From: Gordonia amarae NBRC 15530
GTDB lineage: Bacteria; Actinomycetota; Actinomycetes; Mycobacteriales; Mycobacteriaceae
Direction of reading: 5' to 3'
Length of the DNA: 64,000 nt
Assembly: GCF_000241345.1 (NCBI RefSeq)
Contig: NZ_BAED01000080.1
Coordinates: forward strand, 39,158 to 103,157
Below the pieces are notes generated by a model. The model was not told the DNA's origin. It ran no database searches and worked only from the letters and a program-made list of their open reading frames with translations. Within the stretch, counting starts at the first letter, position 1. The number at the start of each line of letters is the position of its first letter. Below, piece by piece: positions 8,573 to 16,429 of this stretch. Made by a program: the position numbers and the translations under genes.

Positions 8573-8632
8573 ACCCCACGAATACGCCCCGGCATCACAA
8601 TAATTGCGATGCCGGGGCGTATCAGTGGGGTT
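8572..8632. terminator. Long hairpin after mftG, twin of the one after mftD
   Basis: AACCCCACGAATACGCCCC pairs with GGGGCGTATCAGTGGGGTT, with CGGCAT/ATGCCG completing the stem and ACAATAATTGC in the loop. The element begins on the last base of the mftG stop codon and lies between convergent genes, the expected site of a bidirectional terminator. Confidence 0.82.
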
Positions 8633-8641
8633 TGTGCCGGC

Positions 8642-9130
8642 TTAGGCGGGGGTCACCCAGGTGGTGATGTCGCAGTGGACGACCTCGGTGCCGGTGGTGT
8701 CGCGGATCTCGATGGACACCACCACGTCGGTGCCCTCGGTGAGAGCGGCGAAGTCGACCGGCTCGGCGAGGGTGGCGGTGGCGGTCAGTCCGGTGTTCGC
8801 CTTGGTGAGGTACTGCGCCGACATGCCCTTGGGGATCCAGCGGTGCGTGGCCGGGGTGGTGGCCTCCATCAGCATGCCCATGGCGACCTCGGCGAGGTTG
8901 CAGGCGGCGATGGCGTGGAAGGTGCCGATGTGGTTGTGGATGCCGAACCACTTGGGCGCCGACACCACGCAGCGGCCCGGTTCCATCACCGAGACGTAGG
9001 GCAGGATCGTGCCGAAATACGGCACCCGGGCCACCATGCCCAGGGAGAACAACGCGTTGCCGAAGGTGTTGTCGGGCAGCTTGCGACGCAGGCGGTAGGT
9101 GGCGCTTCCGGCCGCGGTGGAGATCGACAT
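8642..9130 (-). CDS. DUF4442 / hotdog-fold thioesterase-like protein
   Basis: A 162-residue protein resembling DUF4442 hotdog proteins, which are related to PaaI-type acyl-CoA thioesterases. The family pattern is visible in WFGIHNHIGTFHAIAACNLAEVAMGMLME (residues about 61-90), where the hotdog helix begins, followed by strand-rich sequence and a conserved-looking YLTKANTGLTATA. ATG 9130 gives a full-length domain. It is the last gene of a minus-strand series and faces mftG across the shared terminator. Substrate and role are unknown; an acyl-thioester substrate is an inference from the fold. Confidence 0.72.
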   Translation of the reverse strand: MSISTAAGSATYRLRRKLPDNTFGNALFSLGMVARVPYFGTILPYVSVMEPGRCVVSAPKWFGIHNHIGTFHAIAACNLAEVAMGMLMEATTPATHRWIPKGMSAQYLTKANTGLTATATLAEPVDFAALTEGTDVVVSIEIRDTTGTEVVHCDITTWVTPA

Positions 9131-9163
9131 GCGCGCAATCTTACTGGTCGGTAAGGGGGTGGA

Positions 9164-9898
9164 TCAGTCCTGGGGCCGGGCGAACGGCGTCAGCAGGCCC
9201 GTGTACGGCTTGGGCGGCGGTGGGGCGAACTCCCCGGTGCGGGTGCCGGTGCGCAGGCCCATCGCCGCCATCGCGGTCAGCATCCCCACCCCGGCGGCCA
9301 CCCCGTCGATGACCGGCGCGCCCACGGCGGCGCCGATGTCGCCCACGAAGCCGGCCATCCCGGCGCAGCCGAGGACCACCGCGTCCGAGCCGTCGGCGGC
9401 CAGCGCCTCGGCGCACATCTTGGTGATGATGCCCACCGCCTCCGGGTTGCTCTCGAGTTCGAGCACCGGGATCTCGCAGGCGTGGATGCCGCGGCAACTG
9501 CGGGTGAATCCGTAGTGCTCCACCAGGTCCGCGGCCCGGCCGATGGTGCGGCTCGCGGTGGTGACCACCGAGAATCCCCGCCCCAGCGGCGCCGCGAGAT
9601 GCATTGCCGCCTCGGCGATCCCGAGAACGGGTGCACCGGCCACCTCCCGTGCGGCGTCGAGTCCGGGATCGCCGAAACAGGCCAGCAGGTAGCCGTCGGC
9701 GCCGGGGTTGTCCTCGATCGCGTCCACGATGCCGGGCACGGCCATCGCCTCGTCGTAGTGGCTTTCGATCGACGCCGGCCCCATCGTGGAGGTGACCGAG
9801 ACGATCTCGGCGTCGGGCCGGGCGACACCGCGGGCGGCGGCGTCGATGACGGCGGTCATCGCGGTGGTGGTGTTGGGGTTGATGATGACGATGCGCAT
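9164..9898 (-). CDS. Asp/Glu/hydantoin racemase family protein
   Basis: A 244-residue member of the Asp/Glu/hydantoin racemase superfamily, starting MRIVIINPNTT as is typical for hydantoin and allantoin racemases. The two catalytic cysteines expected for cofactor-independent racemisation are present: Cys74 in LLACFGDPGLDAAR and Cys178 in VVLGCAGMAG. ATG 9898 has GGGAG upstream; an in-frame start 14 codons earlier lacks a good site. The gene is downstream of an NCS1 permease on the same strand, which supports a 5-substituted hydantoin or allantoin substrate. No hydantoinase or carbamoylase is in the window, so the pathway is incomplete here. Confidence 0.85.
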   Translation of the reverse strand: MRIVIINPNTTTAMTAVIDAAARGVARPDAEIVSVTSTMGPASIESHYDEAMAVPGIVDAIEDNPGADGYLLACFGDPGLDAAREVAGAPVLGIAEAAMHLAAPLGRGFSVVTTASRTIGRAADLVEHYGFTRSCRGIHACEIPVLELESNPEAVGIITKMCAEALAADGSDAVVLGCAGMAGFVGDIGAAVGAPVIDGVAAGVGMLTAMAAMGLRTGTRTGEFAPPPPKPYTGLLTPFARPQD

Positions 9899-9953
9899 GG
9901 AGGCTCCCGGTGACCGGTGCGGGCTGGGTTGTGATGCCACACAGGCCCCCTCA

Positions 9954-9980
9954 TGACCCCGGTGTCACGCGAGGGGGTCA
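9954..9980 (-). terminator. Short hairpin after the NCS1 permease gene
   Basis: TGACCCC (9954-9960) pairs with GGGGTCA (9974-9980) around a 13-base loop, 23 bases downstream of the permease stop on the minus strand. It may attenuate read-through into the racemase gene. There is no clear T tract. Confidence 0.4.
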
Positions 9981-10002
9981 GGAGAGGGCCCGGGTCGGTG
10001 CG

Positions 10003-11568
10003 TCAGAACAGGGTGCGTTCGGCTGATCCGTCGGCGGCGCCGTCCCCGATCACCGGTTCGGCACCGGTGTCGTAGATGAACGACTTGGGTGCGTACTTCA
10101 TCCCCGTCCAGTAGACCGCACCGGCGACTCCGGCGCCGATGAACCAGGTGAAGCTCGCGGCGTACGCGGTTCCCCAGATCACCACGCACAGCGGCGGAAT
10201 CAGGCCGACGGCCGTGGCGATCACGGCGACCGGGTTCCAGCCCTTGCGGTAGGCGTAGGTGGAGCCCGGCTCCATGCTGAACAGGTCGTCGACGACGATC
10301 TTCTGCTTCTTGATCAGGTAGAAATCGGCCAGCAGGATGCCGAACAGCGGGCCGATGACCGCGCCGAGGGTGTCCAGCGTGTAGTGGATCGCGTCCGGGT
10401 TGTTGAACAGGTTCCACGGGGTGATCAGGACCGAACCGACCGCGGCGATCATGCCGCCGGTGCGCCAGGTGATCTTGGTGGGCGCGACGTTCGAGAAGTC
10501 GAACGCGGGGGAGACGAAGTTGGCGACGATGTTGATGCCGATGGTGGCGATCGCGAAGGTCAGCACGCCCAGGACCGCCGCGGTGGTGTTGTCGATGCGG
10601 TCGACGATATGCACCGGATCGGTGATGATCGCACCGTCCTCGTCCTTACCGATCACAGTGACGGCCGCGGACACGGTGCACACCACCAGCAGGGAGAAGA
10701 ACAGGAAGTTGATCGGCAGACCCCAGAAGTTGCCCTTCTTGACCTCACCGAATGTCTTGCCGTACCGGGAGAAGTCGCCGAAGTTGAGCATCGGTCCCGA
10801 GAAGTACGACACCACAAGAGCTATCGCGCCGATGGTGGCGGTCACCGAATCCCAGCCGACTTTTCCGGGTCCGACCGACAGGTCCAGCGAGACATTGCTC
10901 CAGCCCGCCTTGGCGATGAGATAGCCGGCCAGAATGACCATCACGACGTAGACGGCGGGTCCGCAGAAATCGATGAATTTGCGGATGGTCTCCATGCCGT
11001 TCCAGAAGACAATCGCCTGCAGAATCCACATCAGAATGAATCCGCCCCAGCCGAGGACGCTCAGGCCCAGGAATCCGTAGTCGTCGACGACGTCGTATTT
11101 CGCCAGGCTCGGCCAGAACTTGAGAGCGAGCAGGCCGAACGCCACCGACGCCAGATAGGTCTGGATTCCGTACCAGGCGACGGCGATCAGGCCGCGCAGA
11201 ATGGCCGGGATATTGGCACCCATCACACCGAAGGACACGCGGGTGGTCACCGGATACGGAACCCCGGCCAGCTGTGACGGTTTCGCGACCAGGTTGCACA
11301 GGATATTGACCGCGACGATGCCGATGATCAGCGCCACCAGCACCTGCCAGGCGGCGATGCCCAGCGCGAAAAGGCTGCCCGCGAACACATATCCACCAAC
11401 GCTGTGAATATCGGACATCCAGAAGGCGAAGATGTTGTACCAGGTCCAGCTCTGCTTGCGCAGCGGTGCGAGATCGCTGTTGGTCAATCGCTGGTGGTAT
11501 TCGAGCTTGATGACACTTTCACCCGCGGCGCTGTGCGCGGCCGCCGGAGCGTTCTCCGTGGCAGTCAT
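10003..11568 (-). CDS. NCS1-family nucleobase/hydantoin/allantoin permease
   Basis: A 521-residue integral membrane protein with about twelve hydrophobic segments. It starts with a soluble tail ending NSDLAPLRKQSWTWYNIFAFWMSDIHSVGG, a typical NCS1 N-terminus. Other NCS1-like segments are RGLIAVAWYGIQTYLAS and GPLFGILLADFYLIKKQ. The family imports nucleobases, allantoin or hydantoins with Na+ or H+ (for example Mhp1 and PucI). ATG 11568 has GAGGAGAATC directly upstream. The neighbouring racemase and GntR regulator support a hydantoin- or allantoin-like substrate, but sequence alone does not fix it. Confidence 0.88.
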   Translation of the reverse strand: MTATENAPAAAHSAAGESVIKLEYHQRLTNSDLAPLRKQSWTWYNIFAFWMSDIHSVGGYVFAGSLFALGIAAWQVLVALIIGIVAVNILCNLVAKPSQLAGVPYPVTTRVSFGVMGANIPAILRGLIAVAWYGIQTYLASVAFGLLALKFWPSLAKYDVVDDYGFLGLSVLGWGGFILMWILQAIVFWNGMETIRKFIDFCGPAVYVVMVILAGYLIAKAGWSNVSLDLSVGPGKVGWDSVTATIGAIALVVSYFSGPMLNFGDFSRYGKTFGEVKKGNFWGLPINFLFFSLLVVCTVSAAVTVIGKDEDGAIITDPVHIVDRIDNTTAAVLGVLTFAIATIGINIVANFVSPAFDFSNVAPTKITWRTGGMIAAVGSVLITPWNLFNNPDAIHYTLDTLGAVIGPLFGILLADFYLIKKQKIVVDDLFSMEPGSTYAYRKGWNPVAVIATAVGLIPPLCVVIWGTAYAASFTWFIGAGVAGAVYWTGMKYAPKSFIYDTGAEPVIGDGAADGSAERTLF

Positions 11569-11746
11569 GATTCTCCTCGATTAAGCCGTACGTCGGGTCG
11601 ACGGTGACGTTTCTCAACCTAGGAGTGCTGTGTTACTCGGCGATTACCTCGCGGATATATTTGCCCGATCCGGCGGTCTGATCGGGGTGGGTATTTCCCA
11701 CATTCCGGGCTATCGTGGCGTACCGCTGCCGGAGTGGGATTGAAAC

Positions 11747-12469
11747 CTACCGGGTATCAGGATGGTCCGGCCGCAGGGTGAGGTCCGGTTCGGCGCCGGC
11801 GATCGCGTCGCCGAGGCGGGCGTGGTGCTCGCGGGCCAGGTTCAGGACGGTATCGGTGTCCCGGGCGGCGACAGCATCGAGTATCCGCGCGTGGTCGTCG
11901 TTGAGGGTGTTCTGGACGTCCTCGGACACCGATCGCATCACCTGGAACGGTTCGGTGAGATTCCAGGTCGACTCGAACATGTTGAGCAGCCGCGGCATCG
12001 CGCACGGCAGCACCAACTGCCGATGGAACTCGCGCGAGACGTCGTGAAAGGATTTGCGGTCGCCGAACCTGGTCGCGGTCAGCAACTGCTCGTGATAGCC
12101 GCGCGCGAGCGCCAGGTCGTCGTCGGTGACCCTGGCGACGGCGCGGGCGAGTGCGGCCTCCTCCAGGACCCCGCGCACGAAGTAGATCTCGTGCAGTTCC
12201 TCCACCGACAGCAGGCTCACGTTGTATCCGCCGTGCGGCCGGTGATCGACCAGGCCCTCACCGATCAGCGTCTTGAGTGCCTCGCGCACCGGGATGGCGC
12301 TGACCGCGAACGCGTACGCCACCTCCGCCGGCGGGATCTGCGTGCCCGGCGGCACCGACCCGGACAGGATGAGCCGGCGCAATTCCTCGAGGACGTTGGC
12401 CCGGGTGTTGCCCGAGCGGGTCTCGGCGAGCTGGGCGATGAGGTGATTGGACACCGGGCGAGGGGGCAT
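11747..12469 (-). CDS. GntR-family (FadR/FCD) transcriptional regulator
   Basis: A 240-residue regulator. The winged helix is at about residues 20-90 (NVLEELRRLILSGSVPPGTQIPPAEVAYAF, then PVREALKTLIGEGLVDHRPHGGY). A C-terminal all-helical FCD effector domain follows, with the usual metal-site spacing (EFHRQLV and HARILDAV..HHARLGDA). It lies 178 bases upstream of the NCS1 permease on the same strand, so it probably controls the permease-racemase genes in response to a small acid or their substrate. The effector is not known. Confidence 0.88.
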   Translation of the reverse strand: MPPRPVSNHLIAQLAETRSGNTRANVLEELRRLILSGSVPPGTQIPPAEVAYAFAVSAIPVREALKTLIGEGLVDHRPHGGYNVSLLSVEELHEIYFVRGVLEEAALARAVARVTDDDLALARGYHEQLLTATRFGDRKSFHDVSREFHRQLVLPCAMPRLLNMFESTWNLTEPFQVMRSVSEDVQNTLNDDHARILDAVAARDTDTVLNLAREHHARLGDAIAGAEPDLTLRPDHPDTR

Positions 12470-12685
12470 CGCTCACCACCTCCTGGAGCCGGGCGCATGC
12501 GGAGTCGACGCCGTCGCCGGAGCGTGCGGCACGGTCTGTCGGGTCACCTGAGAAGCGTAAGGCCGCGCGCGTGCGACGGCAGCGTGAAGGGAGGCGGCCG
12601 GTAGGCCCCCGGCAGCCCCTGAGCGGCCGGTGGGACGAACGTCACTCGAGCACGGACGTGACGGCGGCGGCGGAGCGGCGTACAT

Positions 12686-12718
12686 TTACTTTCGTCAATC
12701 AACTATATAGAAAGGCTT
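12686..12718. promoter_or_regulatory. Promoter and possible autoregulatory site of the MarR gene
   Basis: An A/T-rich stretch in a GC-rich background contains a TATATAG -10-like box (12704-12710) and CTTTC..GAAAG symmetry. The word GAAAGGCTT (12710-12718) recurs inverted as AAGCCTTTC (13205-13213) before the exporter, which suggests a shared MarR operator. Confidence 0.45.
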
Positions 12719-12723
12719 TGCCA

Positions 12724-13158
12724 ATGGCGCCGCGACGTGAGACGGTCGTCGAGCTCATCGACGAGATGTCGCTGCTGTTGCGCGCGGCGCGCCTGATGGC
12801 CCAGCGCTCGACGGCCAGGGTTGATCTGCCCGCGCCACTCGTCGGCGTGCTGTGGACGCTGTACTCCCATGGGGCGTTGCGGCAGAACCAGCTGGCGGAC
12901 AGGCTGTGCATCAGCGAATCCGCGCTGAGCCGGCAGATCTCGGTCCTGGCCGGTGACGGCCTGATCGAACGCACCCGCAGCGAGGACGACGGACGGGTCA
13001 GCCTCGTCCAGATCAGCGAGGCGGGCAGGGACCGGCTCAACGCCGCGCTCGAGCACCGCGCCGACGACTACGCGCCGAAGTTCACCGACTGGTCCGACGA
13101 CCAGGCCCGCGACGTACTCGCCACCATCGTCACGCTCCGGCGCGCGATCGCCGAATGA
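12724..13158 (+). CDS. MarR-family transcriptional regulator
   Basis: A 144-residue winged-helix regulator. It has the MarR pattern LVGVLWTLYSHGALRQNQLADRLCISESALSRQISVLAGDGLIERTRSEDDGR, where the recognition helix (ESALSRQISVL) and the wing (SEDDGRVSLVQIS) are clear. ATG 12724 is preceded by AGAAAGG and gives the normal family length; upstream in-frame starts would run through the promoter. It lies 83 bases before a DHA2-type MFS exporter on the same strand, the usual arrangement of a drug- or phenolic-responsive repressor and its pump. Confidence 0.88.
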   Translation: MAPRRETVVELIDEMSLLLRAARLMAQRSTARVDLPAPLVGVLWTLYSHGALRQNQLADRLCISESALSRQISVLAGDGLIERTRSEDDGRVSLVQISEAGRDRLNAALEHRADDYAPKFTDWSDDQARDVLATIVTLRRAIAE

Positions 13159-13204
13159 CCTGACGCGGCCGCCCCGGGGTTCCCGGGCGACGCCGTAATA
13201 GAAG

Positions 13205-13213
13205 AAGCCTTTC
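13205..13213. promoter_or_regulatory. Inverted copy of the MarR-promoter word before the exporter
   Basis: AAGCCTTTC is the exact reverse complement of GAAAGGCTT in the MarR promoter. It lies 28 bases before the exporter ATG, which itself is preceded by GAGGAAAAG. A nine-base match can arise by chance, so this is only suggestive. Confidence 0.3.
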
Positions 13214-13241
13214 ACGGCAGTGAAGCAGTAGAGGAAAAGAA

Positions 13242-14876
13242 ATGAGTTCACCAACCAGTACCGCGGCGGAACCGGCAGCGCCGACCGCCATGACGCACCG
13301 CGAGGTGCTCGAGGCCATGACCGGCCTGCTGGCGGGCCTGTTCACGGCCCTGCTGTCGACGACGATCGTCGCGACCGCCCTGCCGACCATCGTCGGCGAT
13401 CTCAAGGGCACCCAGACGCAGTACGCGTGGGTGGTCACCGTGGCGCTGCTGGCGAACGCGGCGTCGACCCCGATCTGGGGCAAACTGTCGGACCTGTTCA
13501 ACAAGAAGCTGCTGGTCCAGGTCTCGCTGATCACCTTTGTGGCCGGTTCGGCGCTGGCCGGTGCGGCCCACAACATGGAGCTGCTGCTCGTCGGCCGCGT
13601 CATCCAGGGCCTGGGCATGGGCGGTCTGACCGCGCTGGTGGTCGCGATCATCGGCTCGATCATCCCGCCGCGTGAGCGCGGCCGGTACTCGGGATATATG
13701 GGTGCGGTGATGGCCGTCGCCATGGCCGGTGGCCCGGTGCTCGGCGGCGTCATCGCCGACAGCCCGCTCGGCTGGCGCTGGTGCTTCTATGTCTGCATCC
13801 CGCTTGCGGTGATCGCGCTCGGGCTACTGCAGCGCACCCTGCACCTGGAGACCCAGCGCAAGGACAATGTCACCATCGACTGGCTGGGCGCCACCCTGAT
13901 GACCGCCGGTGTCAGCGTGCTGCTGATCTGGGTCTCGTTCGCCGGCAAGGACGACTACTACGCCTGGATCTCGCCGGAGAGCGCCTACTACGTGATCGGC
14001 GGCGTCGCGCTGCTGGCACTGACCGTGTTCGTCGAATCGCGGGCCAAGGATCCGGTGATCCCGCTCAAGATCATCACCGAGCGCACCACCGCGCTGGCGA
14101 TCATCGCCTCGGTCATGGTGGGGCTGGGCATGTTCGGCGCCATCACCTTCCTGGGGCAGTACTTCCAGACCGCGCGGCACTACAGCCCCACCGAGGCCGG
14201 CCTGCTGACCATTCCGATGGTCATCGGCATGCTGACCGGCACCATGGTCTCCGGCCAGATGATCACCCGCTTCGGCAAGTGGAAGCCGTTCATCATCGGC
14301 GGCTCGATCCTGCTGACGATCGGTCTGGGGCTGCTGGGCACCATCGACCACGCCACCCCGATCGTGCTGATCGGCATCTACATGTTCATCATGGGCCTGG
14401 GCACCGGTTCGCTGATGCAGAACCTGGTTCTGGCGGTGCAGAACACCGTCAGTGTCGAGGACATCGGCGCGGCCTCGTCCAACGTCGCGTTCTTCCGGAC
14501 CTTCGGCGGTGCGATCGGCGTCTCGGTGCTCGGTTCGGTCTTGGCCACCCATGTCGCCGACCTGTCCGAGAGCGGCTTGGCCAAGCTGGGCATCGACACC
14601 AGCAAGCAGTCCGGCGGTGGCAACCTCGACATCAAGTCGCTGCCCGCGCCCGTCGCGGACGTCATCCGGCACGCCTACGGTGACGCCACGGCCACCATCT
14701 TCCTGATCGGCGCGGCCTGTGCCGCGGCCGCGATCATCGCGATCCTGTTCATCCCGAACCGGCCGCTGCGTAAGACCATCGACATCGAGAAGCCTGCTGT
14801 CGCCGAGGAGGGGGCTGTCAAGGCCGCCGTCACCGATGCCGATGCGGACGCGCCGGGCCGCCCCACCGCCGGTTGA
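13242..14876 (+). CDS. DHA2-family (14-TM) MFS efflux transporter
   Basis: A 544-residue major facilitator with about fourteen hydrophobic segments, as in the drug:H+ antiporter-2 family (EmrB/QacA/LfrA type). The first segment carries LLSTTIVATALPTIVGDL, typical of this family. Motif A is seen as GKLSDLFNKK, then GRVIQGLGMGG and GPVLGGVIADSPLGWRWCFYV (motif C region). A soluble, slightly acidic tail ends the protein. It sits behind the MarR gene and is probably derepressed by its ligand. The substrate is unknown; a toxic hydrophobic compound is usual for the family. Confidence 0.9.
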   Translation: MSSPTSTAAEPAAPTAMTHREVLEAMTGLLAGLFTALLSTTIVATALPTIVGDLKGTQTQYAWVVTVALLANAASTPIWGKLSDLFNKKLLVQVSLITFVAGSALAGAAHNMELLLVGRVIQGLGMGGLTALVVAIIGSIIPPRERGRYSGYMGAVMAVAMAGGPVLGGVIADSPLGWRWCFYVCIPLAVIALGLLQRTLHLETQRKDNVTIDWLGATLMTAGVSVLLIWVSFAGKDDYYAWISPESAYYVIGGVALLALTVFVESRAKDPVIPLKIITERTTALAIIASVMVGLGMFGAITFLGQYFQTARHYSPTEAGLLTIPMVIGMLTGTMVSGQMITRFGKWKPFIIGGSILLTIGLGLLGTIDHATPIVLIGIYMFIMGLGTGSLMQNLVLAVQNTVSVEDIGAASSNVAFFRTFGGAIGVSVLGSVLATHVADLSESGLAKLGIDTSKQSGGGNLDIKSLPAPVADVIRHAYGDATATIFLIGAACAAAAIIAILFIPNRPLRKTIDIEKPAVAEEGAVKAAVTDADADAPGRPTAG

Positions 14877-14921
14877 GTCACCAGGGCTTGCCGGCCGCCG
14901 ATGCGGGAAAGCCGACCCCTC

Positions 14922-15036
14922 GCCGGTTGAGGCGTGAGGAGCGTTAGCGACGAGCCTCGAAACCCCGTGAGCGAACAATGTCGTCTCACCTGGTTTCGAG
15001 GCTCATCGCCTAGCGGCTCTTCGCACCTCAACCGGC
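14922..15036. repeat. Palindromic dispersed repeat, copy 3
   Basis: GCCGGTTGAGGCGTGAGGAG at the left and GCACCTCAACCGGC at the right form the outer arms. GAGCCTCGAAACC and GGTTTCGAGGCTC are the inner arms around GTGAGCGAACAATGTCGTCTCACC. It uses the same words as copies 1 and 2 and sits between the MFS gene and the S10 operon promoter. Confidence 0.8.
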
Positions 15037-15084
15037 AAGGTGATCGGTTTTCGGAGCAGGTGCGAAGGTGCGAGACGTACGGAT

Positions 15085-15114
15085 TTGAACCGGGCACCCC
15101 CGATGGTGCATAAT
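15085..15114 (+). promoter_or_regulatory. Probable S10 operon promoter
   Basis: TTGAAC (15085-15090) and CATAAT (15109-15114) are separated by 18 bases, close to the housekeeping sigma consensus and fitting for a strong ribosomal operon promoter. Transcription would begin near 15121 and leave a leader of about 330 nt before rpsJ. Confidence 0.6.
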
Positions 15115-15450
15115 TGTCGGGTTGCCTTGACCGGCGCCGCGGTGAACTGCGGTCTCGGGCGAGGTGAATGACTCCCAGGCTCCCGACACGGGGTTTGGCG
15201 TGTTCCGCGTGCAACCATCAGGTTCACGGCCACGACACGCCCGACCGCGGGTGCCGGAGCACAACGGGTTCGCTCCTGTAGCGAGCCAACGTACAACGAT
15301 AGATGAACAGCGTCGATCCCCGAATCTCACACGGGTGGTCATGTGACCGTCGGCCTCACGCGCCGATGTCCGGGTGCTTTGGTGGCATCCGGCTGTAAGC
15401 GGCCACGCGGTGTTTGTCTGTCGAGAACAACTGACGGAAGAGGACACAGC
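15115..15450 (+). promoter_or_regulatory. Leader region of the S10 operon
   Basis: There is no convincing gene in this 336-base stretch. It holds a hairpin GGTTCGCT-CCTGT-AGCGAGCC (15267-15287, eight pairs with one G-T) and a small GGTCA/TGACC palindrome (15337-15348). In other bacteria S10 leaders can bind L4 for feedback control; whether this one does cannot be told. A GGAAGAGGACAC stretch serves as the rpsJ ribosome-binding region. Confidence 0.4.
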
Positions 15451-15756
15451 GTGGCGGGACAGAAGATCCGCATCAGGCTCAAGGCCTACGACCACGAGGC
15501 GATCGACGCTTCGGCGCGCAAAATCGTGGAGACCGTGACCCGTACGGGTGCACGCGTCGTCGGCCCGGTGCCGTTGCCCACCGAAAAGAATGTGTATTGC
15601 GTCATCCGTTCGCCGCATAAGTACAAGGACAGCCGCGAACACTTCGAGATGCGCACTCACAAGCGACTCATCGACATCCTCGACCCGACGCCGAAGACCG
15701 TCGACGCGCTGATGCGCATCGATCTTCCGGCCAGCGTCGACGTCAACATCCAGTAG
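15451..15756 (+). CDS. rpsJ: 30S ribosomal protein S10
   Basis: A 101-residue protein starting MAGQKIRIRLKAYDH and ending SVDVNIQ, the standard actinobacterial S10. It has the usual loop TRTGARVVGPVPLPTEKNVYCV and HKYKDSREHFEMRTHKR. S10 binds the 30S head and also works with NusB in antitermination. The GTG at 15451 gives exactly the family N-terminus. It is the first gene of the operon and is followed 20 bases later by rplC. Confidence 0.98.
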   Translation: MAGQKIRIRLKAYDHEAIDASARKIVETVTRTGARVVGPVPLPTEKNVYCVIRSPHKYKDSREHFEMRTHKRLIDILDPTPKTVDALMRIDLPASVDVNIQ

Positions 15757-15775
15757 GGCGGGGGCGAGAAAAGAC

Positions 15776-16429
15776 ATGAGCAACCAAGCGAGTACCAAAG
15801 GCATCCTGGGCACCAAGCTCGGCATGACCCAGGTTTTCGACGAGAACAACCGCGTCGTTCCGGTCACCGTCGTCCAGGCGGGCCCGAACGTCATCACCCA
15901 GCTGCGCACCGCCGAGCAGGACGGCTACACCGCCGTGCAGCTCGCCTACGGCGCCATCGATCCGCGCAAGGTCACCAAGCCTGTCGCCGGTCAGTTCGCC
16001 AAGGCCGGGGTCACCCCGCGCCGGCACCTGGCCGAGATCCGCGTCGCCGATGTGGCCGAGTTCAGCGTCGGCCAGGAGCTGACCGCCGAGATCTTCGCCG
16101 ACGGAGCGCTGGTCGACGTGACCGGCACCTCCAAGGGCAAGGGCTTCGCCGGCGTCATGAAGCGTCACGGCTTCGCCGGTCTGGGCGCCAGCCACGGCGT
16201 GCACCGCGTGCACCGCGCTCCCGGTTCCATCGGTGGCTGCGCCACCCCGGGCCGCGTGTTCAAGGGCATGCGGATGGCCGGTCGCATGGGTAACGACAAG
16301 GTGACCACGCAGAACCTCACCGTCCACAAGGTGGACGCCGAGGCCGGTCTGCTGTTGATCAAGGGCGCGATCCCCGGCCGTAAGGGCGGCATCGTGGTGA
16401 TCCGCGACGCAGTGAAGGGTGGTGCGTAA
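15776..16429 (+). CDS. rplC: 50S ribosomal protein L3
   Basis: A 217-residue L3. It starts MSNQASTKGILGTKLGMTQVFDENN and contains the internal loop with SKGKGFAGVMKRHGF and GASHGVHR..PGSIGGCATPGRVFKG that reaches towards the peptidyl transferase centre. L3 is an early assembly protein binding domain VI of 23S rRNA. Its TAA overlaps the rplD start by one base, implying coupled translation. Confidence 0.98.
   Translation: MSNQASTKGILGTKLGMTQVFDENNRVVPVTVVQAGPNVITQLRTAEQDGYTAVQLAYGAIDPRKVTKPVAGQFAKAGVTPRRHLAEIRVADVAEFSVGQELTAEIFADGALVDVTGTSKGKGFAGVMKRHGFAGLGASHGVHRVHRAPGSIGGCATPGRVFKGMRMAGRMGNDKVTTQNLTVHKVDAEAGLLLIKGAIPGRKGGIVVIRDAVKGGA

Noticed and set aside
15061..15120. tRNA-like T-loop (GGATTTGAACC, read on the minus strand) before the S10 operon
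   Set aside because: The bases flanking the loop do not pair as a T stem and no acceptor or anticodon arm can be built. TTGAAC fits better as a -35 box.
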